The notes: generated from the letters alone by a model not told the origin. A stretch of DNA of 64,000 nucleotides from Oscillospiraceae bacterium (GCA_015065865.1 SVPM01000001.1:1-64000), one strand, 5' to 3'; positions 8,341 through 16,193 are shown, counted from the first letter of the stretch. Program-made: numbers and translations.

Positions 8341-9043
8341 GGCCGTCACCTCCCAAGAACTGCCGCCCGATCTCACTTTGCAGATACATCTCCCGCGTGC
8401 CGAAAAAGAGCGGACGACCGCCCAGATGCAATACGTGGGTAGCGTGTTCCCGCACGGCAACGGGGTCGTGTGACACCATAATGACCGCCACGCCGTGGTC
8501 ACGGTTCAAGTGATGAATAACTTTGTAAAGTTCCGCCGTCACGAGCGGGTCCAGTCCTGCGGCGGGTTCGTCCAACAACAGCACCTTTTGTGTGGCACAC
8601 AGGGCGCGCGCCAACAGCACCCGCTGTCGCTGACCGCCCGAAAGAGCGTGGAAACTGCGATGGCGCAGGGGCAATACGTCTAAAAGTTCCATGCTGTGCC
8701 GTGCTTCTGCCTTGTGGGTGCGGGAATAAAACGGGCGTGTGCCCAAACGGTTCAAACATCCCGAAAGCACCACTTCGTATACACTGGCGGGAAAATCGCG
8801 GCGGTATTCCGTCTGTTGCGGCAGATAACCGATCTCGTGCGGGGCCAGCCCGTCACCGTAAAGAACGGCACCGTCCATCGGCGTTTTCAAATGTAACAAT
8901 CCTTGGATGAGCGTGCTTTTACCCGACCCGTTTTCCCCCACGATACACAGGTATTCTCCGGCGTTCAAAGTGAGCGAAACGTCCGAAAGCACCGCGCGAC
9001 CGTCGTAACCGAACACGGCGTCGCGACAGGAGATCAAACTCAT
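8333..9043 (-). CDS. znuC: Metal ABC transporter ATP-binding protein, ZnuC type
   Basis: Cytoplasmic ATPase of the metal importer. Walker A GENGSGKST near residue 37, Q-loop LPQQTEY near 75, signature LSGGQRQRV near 135, Walker B VLLLDEPAAGLD near 155 and the switch His (VSHD) near 190 are all intact. The ATG at 9043 overlaps the znuA stop (TAATG), so translation is coupled. Order in the operon is regulator, binding protein, ATPase, permease. Confidence 0.92.
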   Translation of the reverse strand: MSLISCRDAVFGYDGRAVLSDVSLTLNAGEYLCIVGENGSGKSTLIQGLLHLKTPMDGAVLYGDGLAPHEIGYLPQQTEYRRDFPASVYEVVLSGCLNRLGTRPFYSRTHKAEARHSMELLDVLPLRHRSFHALSGGQRQRVLLARALCATQKVLLLDEPAAGLDPLVTAELYKVIHHLNRDHGVAVIMVSHDPVAVREHATHVLHLGGRPLFFGTREMYLQSEIGRQFLGGDGHV

Positions 9044-9927
9044 TATCCAAGCGCCTCCTTCAGTACGATAAGGTTTTCTTGCATCAACGAAAGATAGGTG
9101 ACCCCGCTCTCAATTTCCGCCTTCGTCACGTTGTGGCAGGAGTGAAACAGCCGCTTTTGTGCACCCGTTGCCTCGCACACCGTATCGGCCAGCTTTTGGT
9201 TGGAAAGTTCAATGTGCAGTACCACGGGAACGTTCTCGGCTTTTACCGTGTCGGTCAATGCCGCCACGGTGGCGGCGGAAGGTTCGGCACTGTGGTCGCA
9301 CCCCTCGTAAGCGGTGTGTGCGTGTAATCCGTAAATGTCGGTGAAATGGCGGAAGGGGAAGCGGTCGGCAAACACCAGCGTGTGCCGTGCGCCGCTTTGC
9401 ACGGCGGCACGAATTTGATCGTCTAAGGTCTTGAGTGCGGCGATATAATCGTCCGCGGCCGTGTGCAACGCCTCGTTATCGCCCTCTGTAAGATGGCACA
9501 AGGTCTCCTCCAACGCCTCAACGATGCGGATAGCGTTTGGCGGTGCCGTCCACACGTGTTCGTCCGCCTCTTCGGCGGGGGTGATCCCCACGCATTCCAA
9601 AAGGGTGAGAGTTTTCGGCGGGTCGTCCATCGTGGCGAGCATATCCGCCACCCACGCTTCCGATTCGCCGCCGACGTACACGAACAGGTCGCAGTTTTGA
9701 ATATCCATAATATCCCGCGGTGTCGGCTCGTATGAATGGCTTTCCTGACCCGCCGAAAGCAACAGCGAAACCTCGGCTTCGGGGGCGATGGCACGGACGA
9801 AATCATACGGCGGAAACACGGTGCAGATAACGGTGAGTTTATCGCTGTCGCGACTTTTCACGCCGCATCCCGCGCAGCCGAGCAGGCAGAGTGCCGCGAG
9901 CAACAGCGCTGTGATACGTTTTCTCAT
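9043..9927 (-). CDS. znuA: Metal ABC transporter substrate-binding lipoprotein, ZnuA type
   Basis: Extracellular metal receptor of the cluster A-I (ZnuA/TroA) family. A basic n-region and hydrophobic segment end in a lipobox (LLGC or CAGC), indicating lipid anchoring. Expected metal-site His residues are visible in SHSYEPTP, DEHVWTAP and the FPFRHF strand, with a late His-rich HIELSNQ and FHSCHNV region. No long His/Asp-rich loop, unlike many ZnuA. Start is ATG 9927, eight nt after AAAGGA and overlapping the regulator stop as ATGA; the track's extra eight residues lack an RBS. Confidence 0.88.
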   Translation of the reverse strand: MRKRITALLLAALCLLGCAGCGVKSRDSDKLTVICTVFPPYDFVRAIAPEAEVSLLLSAGQESHSYEPTPRDIMDIQNCDLFVYVGGESEAWVADMLATMDDPPKTLTLLECVGITPAEEADEHVWTAPPNAIRIVEALEETLCHLTEGDNEALHTAADDYIAALKTLDDQIRAAVQSGARHTLVFADRFPFRHFTDIYGLHAHTAYEGCDHSAEPSAATVAALTDTVKAENVPVVLHIELSNQKLADTVCEATGAQKRLFHSCHNVTKAEIESGVTYLSLMQENLIVLKEALG

Positions 9928-10325
9928 ACGGCACATCCTTTCGCGGCACACGCTTCACACCGTCCGAACAGCATGGTAGCACGCTCGTCGGCGGTGAAAT
10001 GATGACGTTTTAACAGTTCGCGTTCCACGAAGGCGGTGATATCGTGATCGAGATGCACCACGCGTCCGCAATCCACGCATTTCAAATGCAAGTGGTCGCG
10101 GCATCCTTCGCCGCCCAATATCTGATAGGTAAATTGGCGGCTGTTGCCCCGCACGAAACGGCGCACCGTGCCGTCCGCCACCAAAGCGGTCATTAAGCGA
10201 TACAAGGTGCTTTTGCCGGTCGGCAGGGCAGCGGCGATCTCCTCGATGGTACAAGGAGAATCCGCGTGCTCCCGCAAAAATGCAAGCAACAGTTCTTTGC
10301 CGTCGGTACGGTAATGGGTCGCCAC
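9924..10325 (-). CDS. zur: Fur-family metalloregulator, probably Zur
   Basis: A 133-residue Fur-family repressor: N-terminal winged helix (TIEEIAAALPTGKSTLYRLM), HLHLKCVDCGRVVHLD hinge and dimerisation region, and the structural zinc cysteines CVDC and CEAC. The track ORF is 172 codons longer and unsupported. The GTG at 10325 is chosen from GAGGTG six nt upstream; a GTG three codons earlier is an alternative. It is the first gene of the metal-importer operon and likely autoregulates through the inverted repeat at its promoter. Zinc is inferred from the znuACB-type neighbours; Fur/Mur/PerR roles are less likely. Confidence 0.85.
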   Translation of the reverse strand: MATHYRTDGKELLLAFLREHADSPCTIEEIAAALPTGKSTLYRLMTALVADGTVRRFVRGNSRQFTYQILGGEGCRDHLHLKCVDCGRVVHLDHDITAFVERELLKRHHFTADERATMLFGRCEACAAKGCAV

Positions 10326-10345
10326 ATCGCTCACCTCACAAAAAT

Positions 10346-10360
10346 TGAGAATTACTCTCA
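10346..10360. promoter_or_regulatory. Fur/Zur-type operator (7-1-7 inverted repeat)
   Basis: TGAGAATTACTCTCA is a 7-1-7 inverted repeat with six of seven paired positions, the geometry of Fur-family boxes. It lies just downstream of the -10 element, over the expected transcription start, so binding should block initiation. Confidence 0.7.
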
Positions 10361-10362
10361 GT

Positions 10363-10391
10363 AGTATAGTGCTCGCCGATGGATTTGTCAA
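10363..10391 (-). promoter_or_regulatory. SigA-type promoter of the zur-znuACB operon
   Basis: On the minus strand TTGACA (10391-10386), 17-nt spacer, TATACT (10368-10363). The -35 is immediately next to the divergent thiN -35. Confidence 0.8.
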
Positions 10392-10398
10392 GTGGGAC

Positions 10399-10427
10399 TT
10401 GATTTTTTTGTAAGTTGCGCGTACAAT
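10399..10427 (+). promoter_or_regulatory. SigA-type promoter of thiN-birA
   Basis: TTGATT (10399-10404), 17-nt spacer, TACAAT (10422-10427), 25 nt ahead of the thiN start. Confidence 0.65.
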
Positions 10428-10451
10428 ATACGAAGAGAAAGGGGTGGCCGT

Positions 10452-11087
10452 ATGGCAGTCTGTTATATCGTGGGTGCGGCGGCGTATTGTGCGCCGTTTA
10501 TACCGTCGGCGGGCGATTGGGTGATCGCGGCGGACGGCGGTCTTGCACACCTGCAAGCGCGCGGCATCACCCCCGACCGTGTGGTGGGCGATTTTGATTC
10601 GCTCGGCACACCGCCCGTGGGGGAGGGGGTTCTGACCTTTCCTGTGGAGAAGGACGATACCGATACCATGCTGGCCGTGCGGTTGGCGTGGGAGGCAGGG
10701 TATCGTGAGTTCCGCTTGCTTGCGGGCACGGGCGGGCGTGCGGACCACACGCTGGCCAATCTGCAGATCCTTTTGTGGGTGGCACGGCGCGGCGGGCGTG
10801 CGGTACTTTGCGGGGAGGATGAGTGTTTTGCCACCCTGCAAAACGGTACGGCACGGTTTTTAAAGACCGCCGCGGGTAACTTTTCGCTTTTTGCACAGGG
10901 CGGCGATGCTCACGGCGTGACGGTGCAAGGGGCGTACTACACACTGACGGACGGCATCCTCACGGCAGAACACGCACGGGGAGTCAGCAATCATTTCACG
11001 GGTAAGCCCTGCACCGTGACGGTGCGGGACGGCGCTGTGTTGATATATTGGCAAGGCACGGCGGATGAGGTGACGTTTGATGAGTGA
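10452..11087 (+). CDS. thiN: Thiamine pyrophosphokinase
   Basis: Transfers pyrophosphate from ATP to thiamine, giving thiamine pyrophosphate. The 211-residue protein shows the catalytic-domain motifs AADGG, VVGDFDSLG and KDDTDTMLA, then GGRADHTLANL, and a C-terminal beta-rich thiamine-binding domain with GVSNHF. Start ATG 10452 follows AAAGGGG by 7-8 nt; the track's 20-residue extension overlaps the promoter. birA begins inside its last codons, so the two cofactor genes are co-transcribed. Confidence 0.9.
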   Translation: MAVCYIVGAAAYCAPFIPSAGDWVIAADGGLAHLQARGITPDRVVGDFDSLGTPPVGEGVLTFPVEKDDTDTMLAVRLAWEAGYREFRLLAGTGGRADHTLANLQILLWVARRGGRAVLCGEDECFATLQNGTARFLKTAAGNFSLFAQGGDAHGVTVQGAYYTLTDGILTAEHARGVSNHFTGKPCTVTVRDGAVLIYWQGTADEVTFDE

Positions 11088-11823
11088 GTGGCAGATACAC
11101 CGCGTGGGGGCGATCGATTCCACCAACACGGCGCTGAAACGTATGGCATTGGACGGAGCACCCGACGGTACGGTGCTGATGGCAGACAGCCAATACGGCG
11201 GACACGGACGTATGGGGCGCGTGTTCCGCTCGCCGCACGGCGGACTGTATATGAGCGTATTGTTGCGCCGCCCGATCCGTGAGGGGGTGAGCCCCCTGTG
11301 GACGGTGGCGGCGGCAACGGCGGCCGCCGAGGCGTGCGAAGCGTTGTGCGGTCGGCCGATCGGCATCAAATGGGTGAACGATCTGTTTTTGGACGGCCGT
11401 AAAGTGTGCGGCATTTTGGCGGAAAGCGTAACCGACCTTGCCACCGAAACGATGTGCACGGTGGTGGGGTTCGGGGTGAATATCACATCGCCCGCGGGCG
11501 GTTTTTCGGCAGATATTGCCGACGTAGCGGGCGCTTTATGTAAAGAGGCCGCGCCCGATGCGCGTGACCGCTTGGCGGCGGATATTCTCGCCGGCTTCGC
11601 GGCGTACACCGCGGACCTTTCGGCACGCACTTTTCTTGCAGGTTACCGCGCCCGTTCGATTTTGGATGGGCGGACCGTCACCTTTTTCGAGGAAGGAACC
11701 CCGCACACCGCACAGGTTTGCGGGGTGGACGATAACGGCGGATTGATCGTGTGTGAAGCGGGGGTGCACCGCGTGTTGACGGCAGGGGAGGTCACCACCC
11801 ACCGCGAAAAGGAAATTTTGTAA
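11080..11823 (+). CDS. birA: Biotin--[acetyl-CoA-carboxylase] ligase, no DNA-binding domain
   Basis: Activates biotin to biotinyl-AMP and attaches it to carrier-protein lysine. The 247-residue product begins directly with the catalytic domain: DSTNT, then GGHGRMGR (the GRGRxGR biotin-binding loop, with His replacing the second Arg), IKWVNDL with the catalytic Lys, and a C-terminal SH3-like domain. There is no N-terminal helix-turn-helix, so it is a class I enzyme unlikely to repress biotin genes itself. ATG 11080 has GAGGTG 7 nt upstream and overlaps thiN by 8 nt. Confidence 0.9.
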   Translation: MSEWQIHRVGAIDSTNTALKRMALDGAPDGTVLMADSQYGGHGRMGRVFRSPHGGLYMSVLLRRPIREGVSPLWTVAAATAAAEACEALCGRPIGIKWVNDLFLDGRKVCGILAESVTDLATETMCTVVGFGVNITSPAGGFSADIADVAGALCKEAAPDARDRLAADILAGFAAYTADLSARTFLAGYRARSILDGRTVTFFEEGTPHTAQVCGVDDNGGLIVCEAGVHRVLTAGEVTTHREKEIL

Positions 11824-11830
11824 AAAAGAC

Positions 11831-11859
11831 TTGCATTTTCAAAACGAGTGTGGTATAAT
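11831..11859 (+). promoter_or_regulatory. SigA-type promoter of secG
   Basis: TTGCAT (11831-11836), 17-nt spacer, TATAAT (11854-11859), preceded by TGTGG as in the radA promoter. Confidence 0.8.
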
Positions 11860-11899
11860 ACCGCTGTTATTTACGGAAATGTACTTGGAGGTAAGAAAA

Positions 11900-12151
11900 A
11901 TGGGCATTTGGGAATACATTGTGGGTATCGTGCTGATCATTATGGCGTTGTTGGTCATCGCCGTGGTGTTGCTGCAGGAAGGCCGTGAGGCGAATTTGGG
12001 CGCTATTTCGGGTGCAGCGGATACCTTTATGGAAAAGGGTAAAGCCCGCACGCTGGATGCGTTCCTCGCGAAGTGGACCAAGGTGATCTCCATCGTGTTC
12101 TTCGTGCTGGTGTTCGTCGGTATGTTGGTCACCCAGTTCGTTGCGAAATAA
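11900..12151 (+). CDS. secG: Preprotein translocase subunit SecG
   Basis: Small auxiliary subunit of the SecYEG channel. The 83-residue product has two transmembrane helices (about residues 5-26 and 60-80) separated by the conserved QEGREANLGAISGAADTF loop, which is diagnostic. ATG 11900 has GGAGG seven nt upstream; the track start overlaps the promoter. Monocistronic between its own promoter and a strong terminator. Confidence 0.93.
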   Translation: MGIWEYIVGIVLIIMALLVIAVVLLQEGREANLGAISGAADTFMEKGKARTLDAFLAKWTKVISIVFFVLVFVGMLVTQFVAK

Positions 12152-12166
12152 GAAAAGCATTTGCGA

Positions 12167-12199
12167 CCGCACGTTCTTCGGAACGTGCGGTTTTTTTTT
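12167..12199 (+). terminator. Rho-independent terminator of secG
   Basis: Perfect 10-bp stem CCGCACGTTC/GAACGTGCGG with a TTCG tetraloop followed by nine T. Confidence 0.95.
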
Positions 12200-12229
12200 G
12201 TATAAATCATCGCCTGCCTGCCATATACT
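12200..12229 (+). promoter_or_regulatory. Candidate sigma-E-type promoter of yaaL-bofA
   Basis: GTATAAA (12200-12206), 15 nt, CATATACT (12222-12229), close to the sigma-E pattern with ATA at -35 and CATACANT at -10. No SigA-like pair is visible here. In Bacillus subtilis bofA is sigma-E dependent. Confidence 0.5.
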
Positions 12230-12247
12230 GCCATTGAGGTGATGACA

Positions 12248-12472
12248 GTGAAAACATGGTTGCGTGAAAATCTGTTGCGTCCGCCCGTGCGGGAGGATGC
12301 GTTGGCCGAGGCGATGCAGGAGGTCTGCGGACAGTTGCAGTCGGTGGATTCCCGCTTTGCGGAGGAAACCGATGAGGACTTGTTGGATGCGTGTATGTAC
12401 GAGCGGCTGGCGCTGCAGGCGCGTTACCGCTATTTGACCCGCTTGGTGCGCCGTCGCGTGCAGAGTGTATGA
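12248..12472 (+). CDS. yaaL: YaaL/DUF2508-family small protein
   Basis: A 74-residue basic, helical protein resembling Bacillus YaaL, which sits directly before bofA in many spore formers; its function is unknown. The segment DEDLLDACMYERLALQARYRYLTR fits the family. The start is GTG 12248 with GAGG 8 nt upstream, not the GTG at 12239. It overlaps bofA by ATGA. recR, the usual upstream gene in Bacillus, is not here. Confidence 0.7.
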   Translation: MKTWLRENLLRPPVREDALAEAMQEVCGQLQSVDSRFAEETDEDLLDACMYERLALQARYRYLTRLVRRRVQSV

Positions 12473-12654
12473 GCAGGTGGTCCGTGTGGTGGCGCTCGGC
12501 GGTAGGCGGCGTGGCCGCTTTGCTGATGGTGGATGCGGTGGGCTCCTTCACGGGGGTGTCGCTGGCGTTGAATCCGCTCACGCTCGGCACGTGCGGGGCG
12601 TTTGGTGTGCCGGGCGTGGTGACATTGTTGGTGCTGAAAGCGGTGTTCGGTTGA
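12469..12654 (+). CDS. bofA: Pro-sigma-K processing inhibitor BofA
   Basis: Integral membrane protein that, in Bacillus, holds the SpoIVFB protease inactive in the forespore membrane until sigma-K is needed. Only 61 residues: one clear helix (residues about 10-25), then the hallmark LALNPLTLGTCGAFGVPGVVTLLVLK segment, matching the family's N-x-x-T-x-x-x-x-G-x-P-G pattern. ATG 12469 overlaps the yaaL stop; translation is probably coupled because no good separate RBS is visible. The next gene's -35 lies across its stop codon. Confidence 0.8.
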   Translation: MSRWSVWWRSAVGGVAALLMVDAVGSFTGVSLALNPLTLGTCGAFGVPGVVTLLVLKAVFG

Positions 12655-12679
12655 CAAATACGTGAAATTTCGTTACAAT
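12651..12679 (+). promoter_or_regulatory. SigA-type promoter of the glycosyltransferase-pgeF unit
   Basis: TTGACA (12651-12656), 17-nt spacer, TACAAT (12674-12679). The -35 overlaps the bofA stop codon. Confidence 0.8.
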
Positions 12680-12710
12680 ACAAGGGATGTCATCTAAGGA
12701 GTAACAGCCG

Positions 12711-13847
12711 ATGAAAATATTGATGATCCCCTCGTGGTATCCCACACCGCAAATGCCGATGTTGGGCACCTTTTACAAAGAGCAAGCCGAAGCGATGGCC
12801 GCCGCAGGCGCACAAGTCGCGGTGATCTATGCGGATGTCAACGGCCGTTTCAGCGGTAACGGCACCCACGTGTTTACCGAAAACGGTGTGTATACCATCC
12901 TTTGTCAAAAATTGAACGTCACCCCGCGGGTGGAGCGCGGACGCGTGTGGCAACGTACCGCTATGTTGCGAAAAGCGTTTCGGCATCTGTGCCGCGAGTG
13001 GGGACGTCCCGACGTGGTGAATCTCCGTTCGTCGTTGCAAGGCTACGAAGCGTTGGCACTTTGCCGCCGCGAGCAATTGCCGCTCTTTTTTATGGAGCAT
13101 TCCTCGGTGGTGCTCACCGAAGGGGAGAATACTGCCGCCCGTCGCCGTCTTACGGCGGTGATGCAGGCGGCGGGGGTGAACGCTTGTGTGAGCGAAGCGT
13201 TGCGAGCGGTGATGCAACCGATCGCCGATACGCGTGTGATTCCCGATCTGGTGGACGACGGTCGCTTTGTGCCGATGCCGCAGGACACGGGAGATACCTT
13301 CCGTTTCCGTGCGATGGGCCAACTGCGCCCCATCAAAGGGTACGACACCTTGATTGCCGCGTTTGCGACACTGTGTGAACGTACCGATCGTGCGGTTCGT
13401 TTGGAAATTGCGGGTGCGGGGGCTTTGCGTGAACAACTGCAGCAGCAGATCGCCGATGCGGGGCTTTCGGACGTGTGCCGCTTGGTGGGAATCATCCCGC
13501 GGGAGGAAACACCCCGCTTTATGAACGGATGTGACTGCTTTATCTGTTCCTCCCGCCACGAAACGCTCTCCTGTGTGCTGAATGAAGCCGCCGCCTGCGG
13601 CAAACCTCTCATCAGCACGCGTTGCGGCGGCCCCGCTGATATTATTACCGCCACGAACGGCTTGCTGGTGGCGGTGGACGACGTAGCCGCCATGGCCGAA
13701 GCGATGGAGCGTATGTTGTGTGAAGCGGAGCGCTATTCGCCCGAGGCGATTCGTGCCGAAACCGTTGCGCGGTTTGGTAAAGAGGCGGTCAGCCGCCGTT
13801 TGCTTGCGGCGTGTGAAGAAGCAATAGCGGGAGGTGCCGTGCATTGA
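12711..13847 (+). CDS. Glycosyltransferase, GT4-like (GT-B fold)
   Basis: A 378-residue retaining GT-B glycosyltransferase with N-terminal glycosyltransferase-4 type domain (IPSWYPTPQMPMLGTFYKEQ, typical start) and a C-terminal GT1 domain carrying GQLRPIKGYDTLIAAF, the conserved ICSSRHETLSCVLNEAAACGKPLI (E-x7-E nucleotide-sugar site) and GGPADII. Donor and acceptor are unknown; a cell-surface polysaccharide or glycolipid is plausible. ATG is preceded by AAGGAG. It overlaps pgeF by 4 nt. Confidence 0.88.
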   Translation: MKILMIPSWYPTPQMPMLGTFYKEQAEAMAAAGAQVAVIYADVNGRFSGNGTHVFTENGVYTILCQKLNVTPRVERGRVWQRTAMLRKAFRHLCREWGRPDVVNLRSSLQGYEALALCRREQLPLFFMEHSSVVLTEGENTAARRRLTAVMQAAGVNACVSEALRAVMQPIADTRVIPDLVDDGRFVPMPQDTGDTFRFRAMGQLRPIKGYDTLIAAFATLCERTDRAVRLEIAGAGALREQLQQQIADAGLSDVCRLVGIIPREETPRFMNGCDCFICSSRHETLSCVLNEAAACGKPLISTRCGGPADIITATNGLLVAVDDVAAMAEAMERMLCEAERYSPEAIRAETVARFGKEAVSRRLLAACEEAIAGGAVH

Positions 13848-14680
13848 ATCTGCCGATAACTCACAATCTCACAGCGCACACCGAAGGGGAACTGCTGTAT
13901 TACACCTTTCCTACGCTGGATGCCGTGCCGTTTGTGCGGCACGCCGTGTCCACCCGCTTGGGCGGTGTGAGCGAGGGGATCTTTGAAAGTATGAATTTGA
14001 GTTTCGGGCGGGGGGATGACCCCGTGCGTGTGCGGGAGAACTTTGACCGCCTATGCGGGGCGATCGGTGTGGACACCGATCGCATCGTGCTCTCTCGTCA
14101 GGAACACCACACCTTTGTGCGTAACGTCACAGCGGCGGATTGCGGCAAAGGCATCACCCGCGAGCGGGATTACGATGATTTTGACGGCCTGCTGACCGAT
14201 GAAGCAGGGGTGGTGCTGTGCACGCAATACGCTGATTGCGTGCCTCTCTTGTTTGCCGATCCGAAACGGCGGGTGGTGGGAACTTCTCACTCGGGTTGGA
14301 AAGGCACGGTGGCGGAAATGGGGCGTGTCACGGTGGAACGGATGGTGTCGGATTACGGTTGCCGCCGTGAGGATATCGTGGCGGGTATCGGCCCGTCCAT
14401 CGGCCCGTGTTGCTTCGAGGTGGATGAACCGGTATACGAGCGCTTTTCGGCGTTGGGTGTGTGGGATGACGCTTGTGTAAAACGAATGCCCAACGGCAAA
14501 TTTTACATTGATATGTGGCAGGTCAACCGCCGCATTTTGTTGGCGGCGGGACTCAAGGAGGAACATATCAGCGTGACCGATCTTTGCACCCGTTGCCGTC
14601 CCGATGTGTTTTGGTCGCATCGTGCCACCAACGGTGTGCGCGGAAGCCTTGCGGCGTTGATTTCAATAGGAACAGAGTAA
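13844..14680 (+). CDS. pgeF: Purine nucleoside phosphorylase/polyphenol oxidase family (YlmD/YfiH/LACC1)
   Basis: A 278-residue member of the YfiH/LACC1 family, known as multi-copper-like polyphenol oxidases, purine nucleoside phosphorylases or, in E. coli, the peptidoglycan editing factor PgeF. Metal/catalytic residues are visible in SRQEHHTFV, QYADCVPLL, GTSHSGWKG and GPSIGPCCFEV. The start is a TTG overlapping the glycosyltransferase stop, with GGGAGG nine nt upstream. In many Firmicutes the gene is near cell-division genes, which is not the case here. Confidence 0.88.
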   Translation: MNLPITHNLTAHTEGELLYYTFPTLDAVPFVRHAVSTRLGGVSEGIFESMNLSFGRGDDPVRVRENFDRLCGAIGVDTDRIVLSRQEHHTFVRNVTAADCGKGITRERDYDDFDGLLTDEAGVVLCTQYADCVPLLFADPKRRVVGTSHSGWKGTVAEMGRVTVERMVSDYGCRREDIVAGIGPSIGPCCFEVDEPVYERFSALGVWDDACVKRMPNGKFYIDMWQVNRRILLAAGLKEEHISVTDLCTRCRPDVFWSHRATNGVRGSLAALISIGTE

Positions 14681-14699
14681 ACGATCCCTTCATAGGATG
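14672..14699 (+). promoter_or_regulatory. Candidate sigma-K-type promoter of dpaAB
   Basis: An AC dinucleotide at 14672-14673, 17 nt, then CATAGGATG (14691-14699), which nearly matches the sigma-K pattern (AC ... CATANNNTA). Dipicolinate synthase is sigma-K controlled in Bacillus. The -10 also forms one arm of an 8-bp inverted repeat with ATCCTATG at 14717-14724. Confidence 0.35.
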
Positions 14700-14738
14700 G
14701 AGTGAGTACATCACCGATCCTATGGGGGGATAGTTTTT

Positions 14739-15614
14739 ATGCAAACCATTGAAACTTTTGCCGTGATAGGCGGCGACCTGCGCGCCGCCTATCTTGCCGG
14801 CTTATTGGCGCAGGACGGGTTCAAAGTCATTACATCGGGGTTGGACAGCACCGATCTGCCGCCCTGTGTTACCGGTTGTACCAATCTGACACAAGCGGTA
14901 TCACTGGCGGATTGCGTGGTGTTGCCTCTTCCGGTCACGACCGACGGTACCACGTTGAATGCACCGTTTTCGCGTGTACGCATCCAGTCGGAGCAGGTGT
15001 TGGGAGCGCTTTCGCCGTCGCAATTTGCGGTGGGCGGCGGTGTGCCTGCCGCGTGGTGTGAACAGGCGGCGGAAAACGGGGTCACGTTGCACGACTACTT
15101 ACAGCGGGAGGAGTTGGCACTGCTCAACAGCGTGCCCACCGCCGAGGGCGCGGTGCAACTGGCCATGGAGGAGTTGCCGGTCACTCTGCGCGGCGCGCGG
15201 GCACTGGTTACGGGGTACGGACGTGTGGCGCGTGCGCTGTGTTCGCTGCTTATTGCTATGGGAGCGGAGGTAACGGTGGCGGCACGGCGCTGTTCCGACC
15301 GCGCGGCGGCATCGGTTGCGGGGTGCTCCGCCGTAGAACTCGCGGCGGTTGCGGATGCAGGAGATTTTGACGTGATCTTCAACACCGTGCCGGCACTCGT
15401 ATTCGATGCCGCGCTTTTGAAAAAGCTGGAGCGTTCCACCTTGCTGATCGATCTGGCATCTCGCCCCGGCGGCGTGGATTTTGCGGCGGCGGCAGCACTG
15501 CAAATGAAAACCGTGTGGGCGTTATCCCTGCCGGGGCGGGTGGCACCGAAGAGCGCTGCCGATATTCTTCGGCAGACGGTGCTCAATATGTTGCGTGAGG
15601 AGGGACGGTTATGA
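14739..15614 (+). CDS. dpaA: Dipicolinate synthase subunit A
   Basis: With DpaB it oxidises dihydrodipicolinate to dipicolinic acid, the major spore-core solute. The 291-residue protein has the DpaA N-terminal domain (FAVIGGDLRAAYLAGLLAQDG) and a C-terminal NAD(P)-binding Rossmann domain (GARALVTGYGRVARALC), ending in IDLASRPGGVDFAAA, a segment typical of SpoVFA. Its start is the ATG after GGGGGGATAG. It overlaps dpaB by ATGA. Expression is expected late in the mother cell. Confidence 0.92.
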   Translation: MQTIETFAVIGGDLRAAYLAGLLAQDGFKVITSGLDSTDLPPCVTGCTNLTQAVSLADCVVLPLPVTTDGTTLNAPFSRVRIQSEQVLGALSPSQFAVGGGVPAAWCEQAAENGVTLHDYLQREELALLNSVPTAEGAVQLAMEELPVTLRGARALVTGYGRVARALCSLLIAMGAEVTVAARRCSDRAAASVAGCSAVELAAVADAGDFDVIFNTVPALVFDAALLKKLERSTLLIDLASRPGGVDFAAAAALQMKTVWALSLPGRVAPKSAADILRQTVLNMLREEGRL

Positions 15615-16186
15615 GCGGATTACGTATCGGATGGGCGCTGTGCGGATCGTTTTGCACACTGGCAACCGTGACGGCGGAGATCGCCGAAACGGTGGCAGCA
15701 GGGCACACGGTGTATCCCATCTTCTCCGCACCGATGTGCGCGGTGGATACGCGTTTCGGCACGGCGGAACACTGGCGTATGCAGATAAGCGATCTGTGCG
15801 GACGTTCGCCCCTCACTACCCTCACCGAAGTGGAACCGCTCGGCCCGCGGGATATGCTGGACGTATTGGTGGTGGCACCTTGCACGGGCAGTACACTGGC
15901 ACGGCTGGCGGCGGGGGACAGCAGCGGTGCCGTGACACTGGCGGTAAAATCTCACCTGCGGCGTGAGCGGCCGGTGGTGCTTGCGGTATCTACCAACGAT
16001 GCGCTGGCAGGCTCCTTCCCGTCGATCGCCGCGTTGAAAAATCGCAAACACTACTATTTTGTACCGATGCGGCAGGATGCGCCCGTTGAAAAGCCGAATT
16101 CCTTGGTGGCGGATTTCTCGCGCATCGGCGATACGATTTACGCCGCACGGCAGGGGCGCCAACTGCAACCGCTGTTTTTGGGGTGA
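15611..16186 (+). CDS. dpaB: Dipicolinate synthase subunit B
   Basis: A 191-residue flavoprotein-like subunit (Flavoprotein/UbiX-Dfp fold) of dipicolinate synthase. Visible features: IGWALCGSFCTL near the N-terminus, VVAPCTGSTLARLAAG in the middle and NRKHYYFVPMRQDAPVEKPNSLVAD at the C-terminus, all typical of SpoVFB. ATG 15611 has AGGAGG 7 nt upstream and overlaps the dpaA stop. A strong terminator follows. Confidence 0.92.
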   Translation: MSGLRIGWALCGSFCTLATVTAEIAETVAAGHTVYPIFSAPMCAVDTRFGTAEHWRMQISDLCGRSPLTTLTEVEPLGPRDMLDVLVVAPCTGSTLARLAAGDSSGAVTLAVKSHLRRERPVVLAVSTNDALAGSFPSIAALKNRKHYYFVPMRQDAPVEKPNSLVADFSRIGDTIYAARQGRQLQPLFLG

Positions 16187-16193
16187 AAAAGGC

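Noticed and set aside
11080-11823. Suspected truncation of birA because the helix-turn-helix is missing
   Set aside because: The catalytic domain is complete from the first residues with a good RBS; class I biotin ligases naturally lack the DNA-binding domain.
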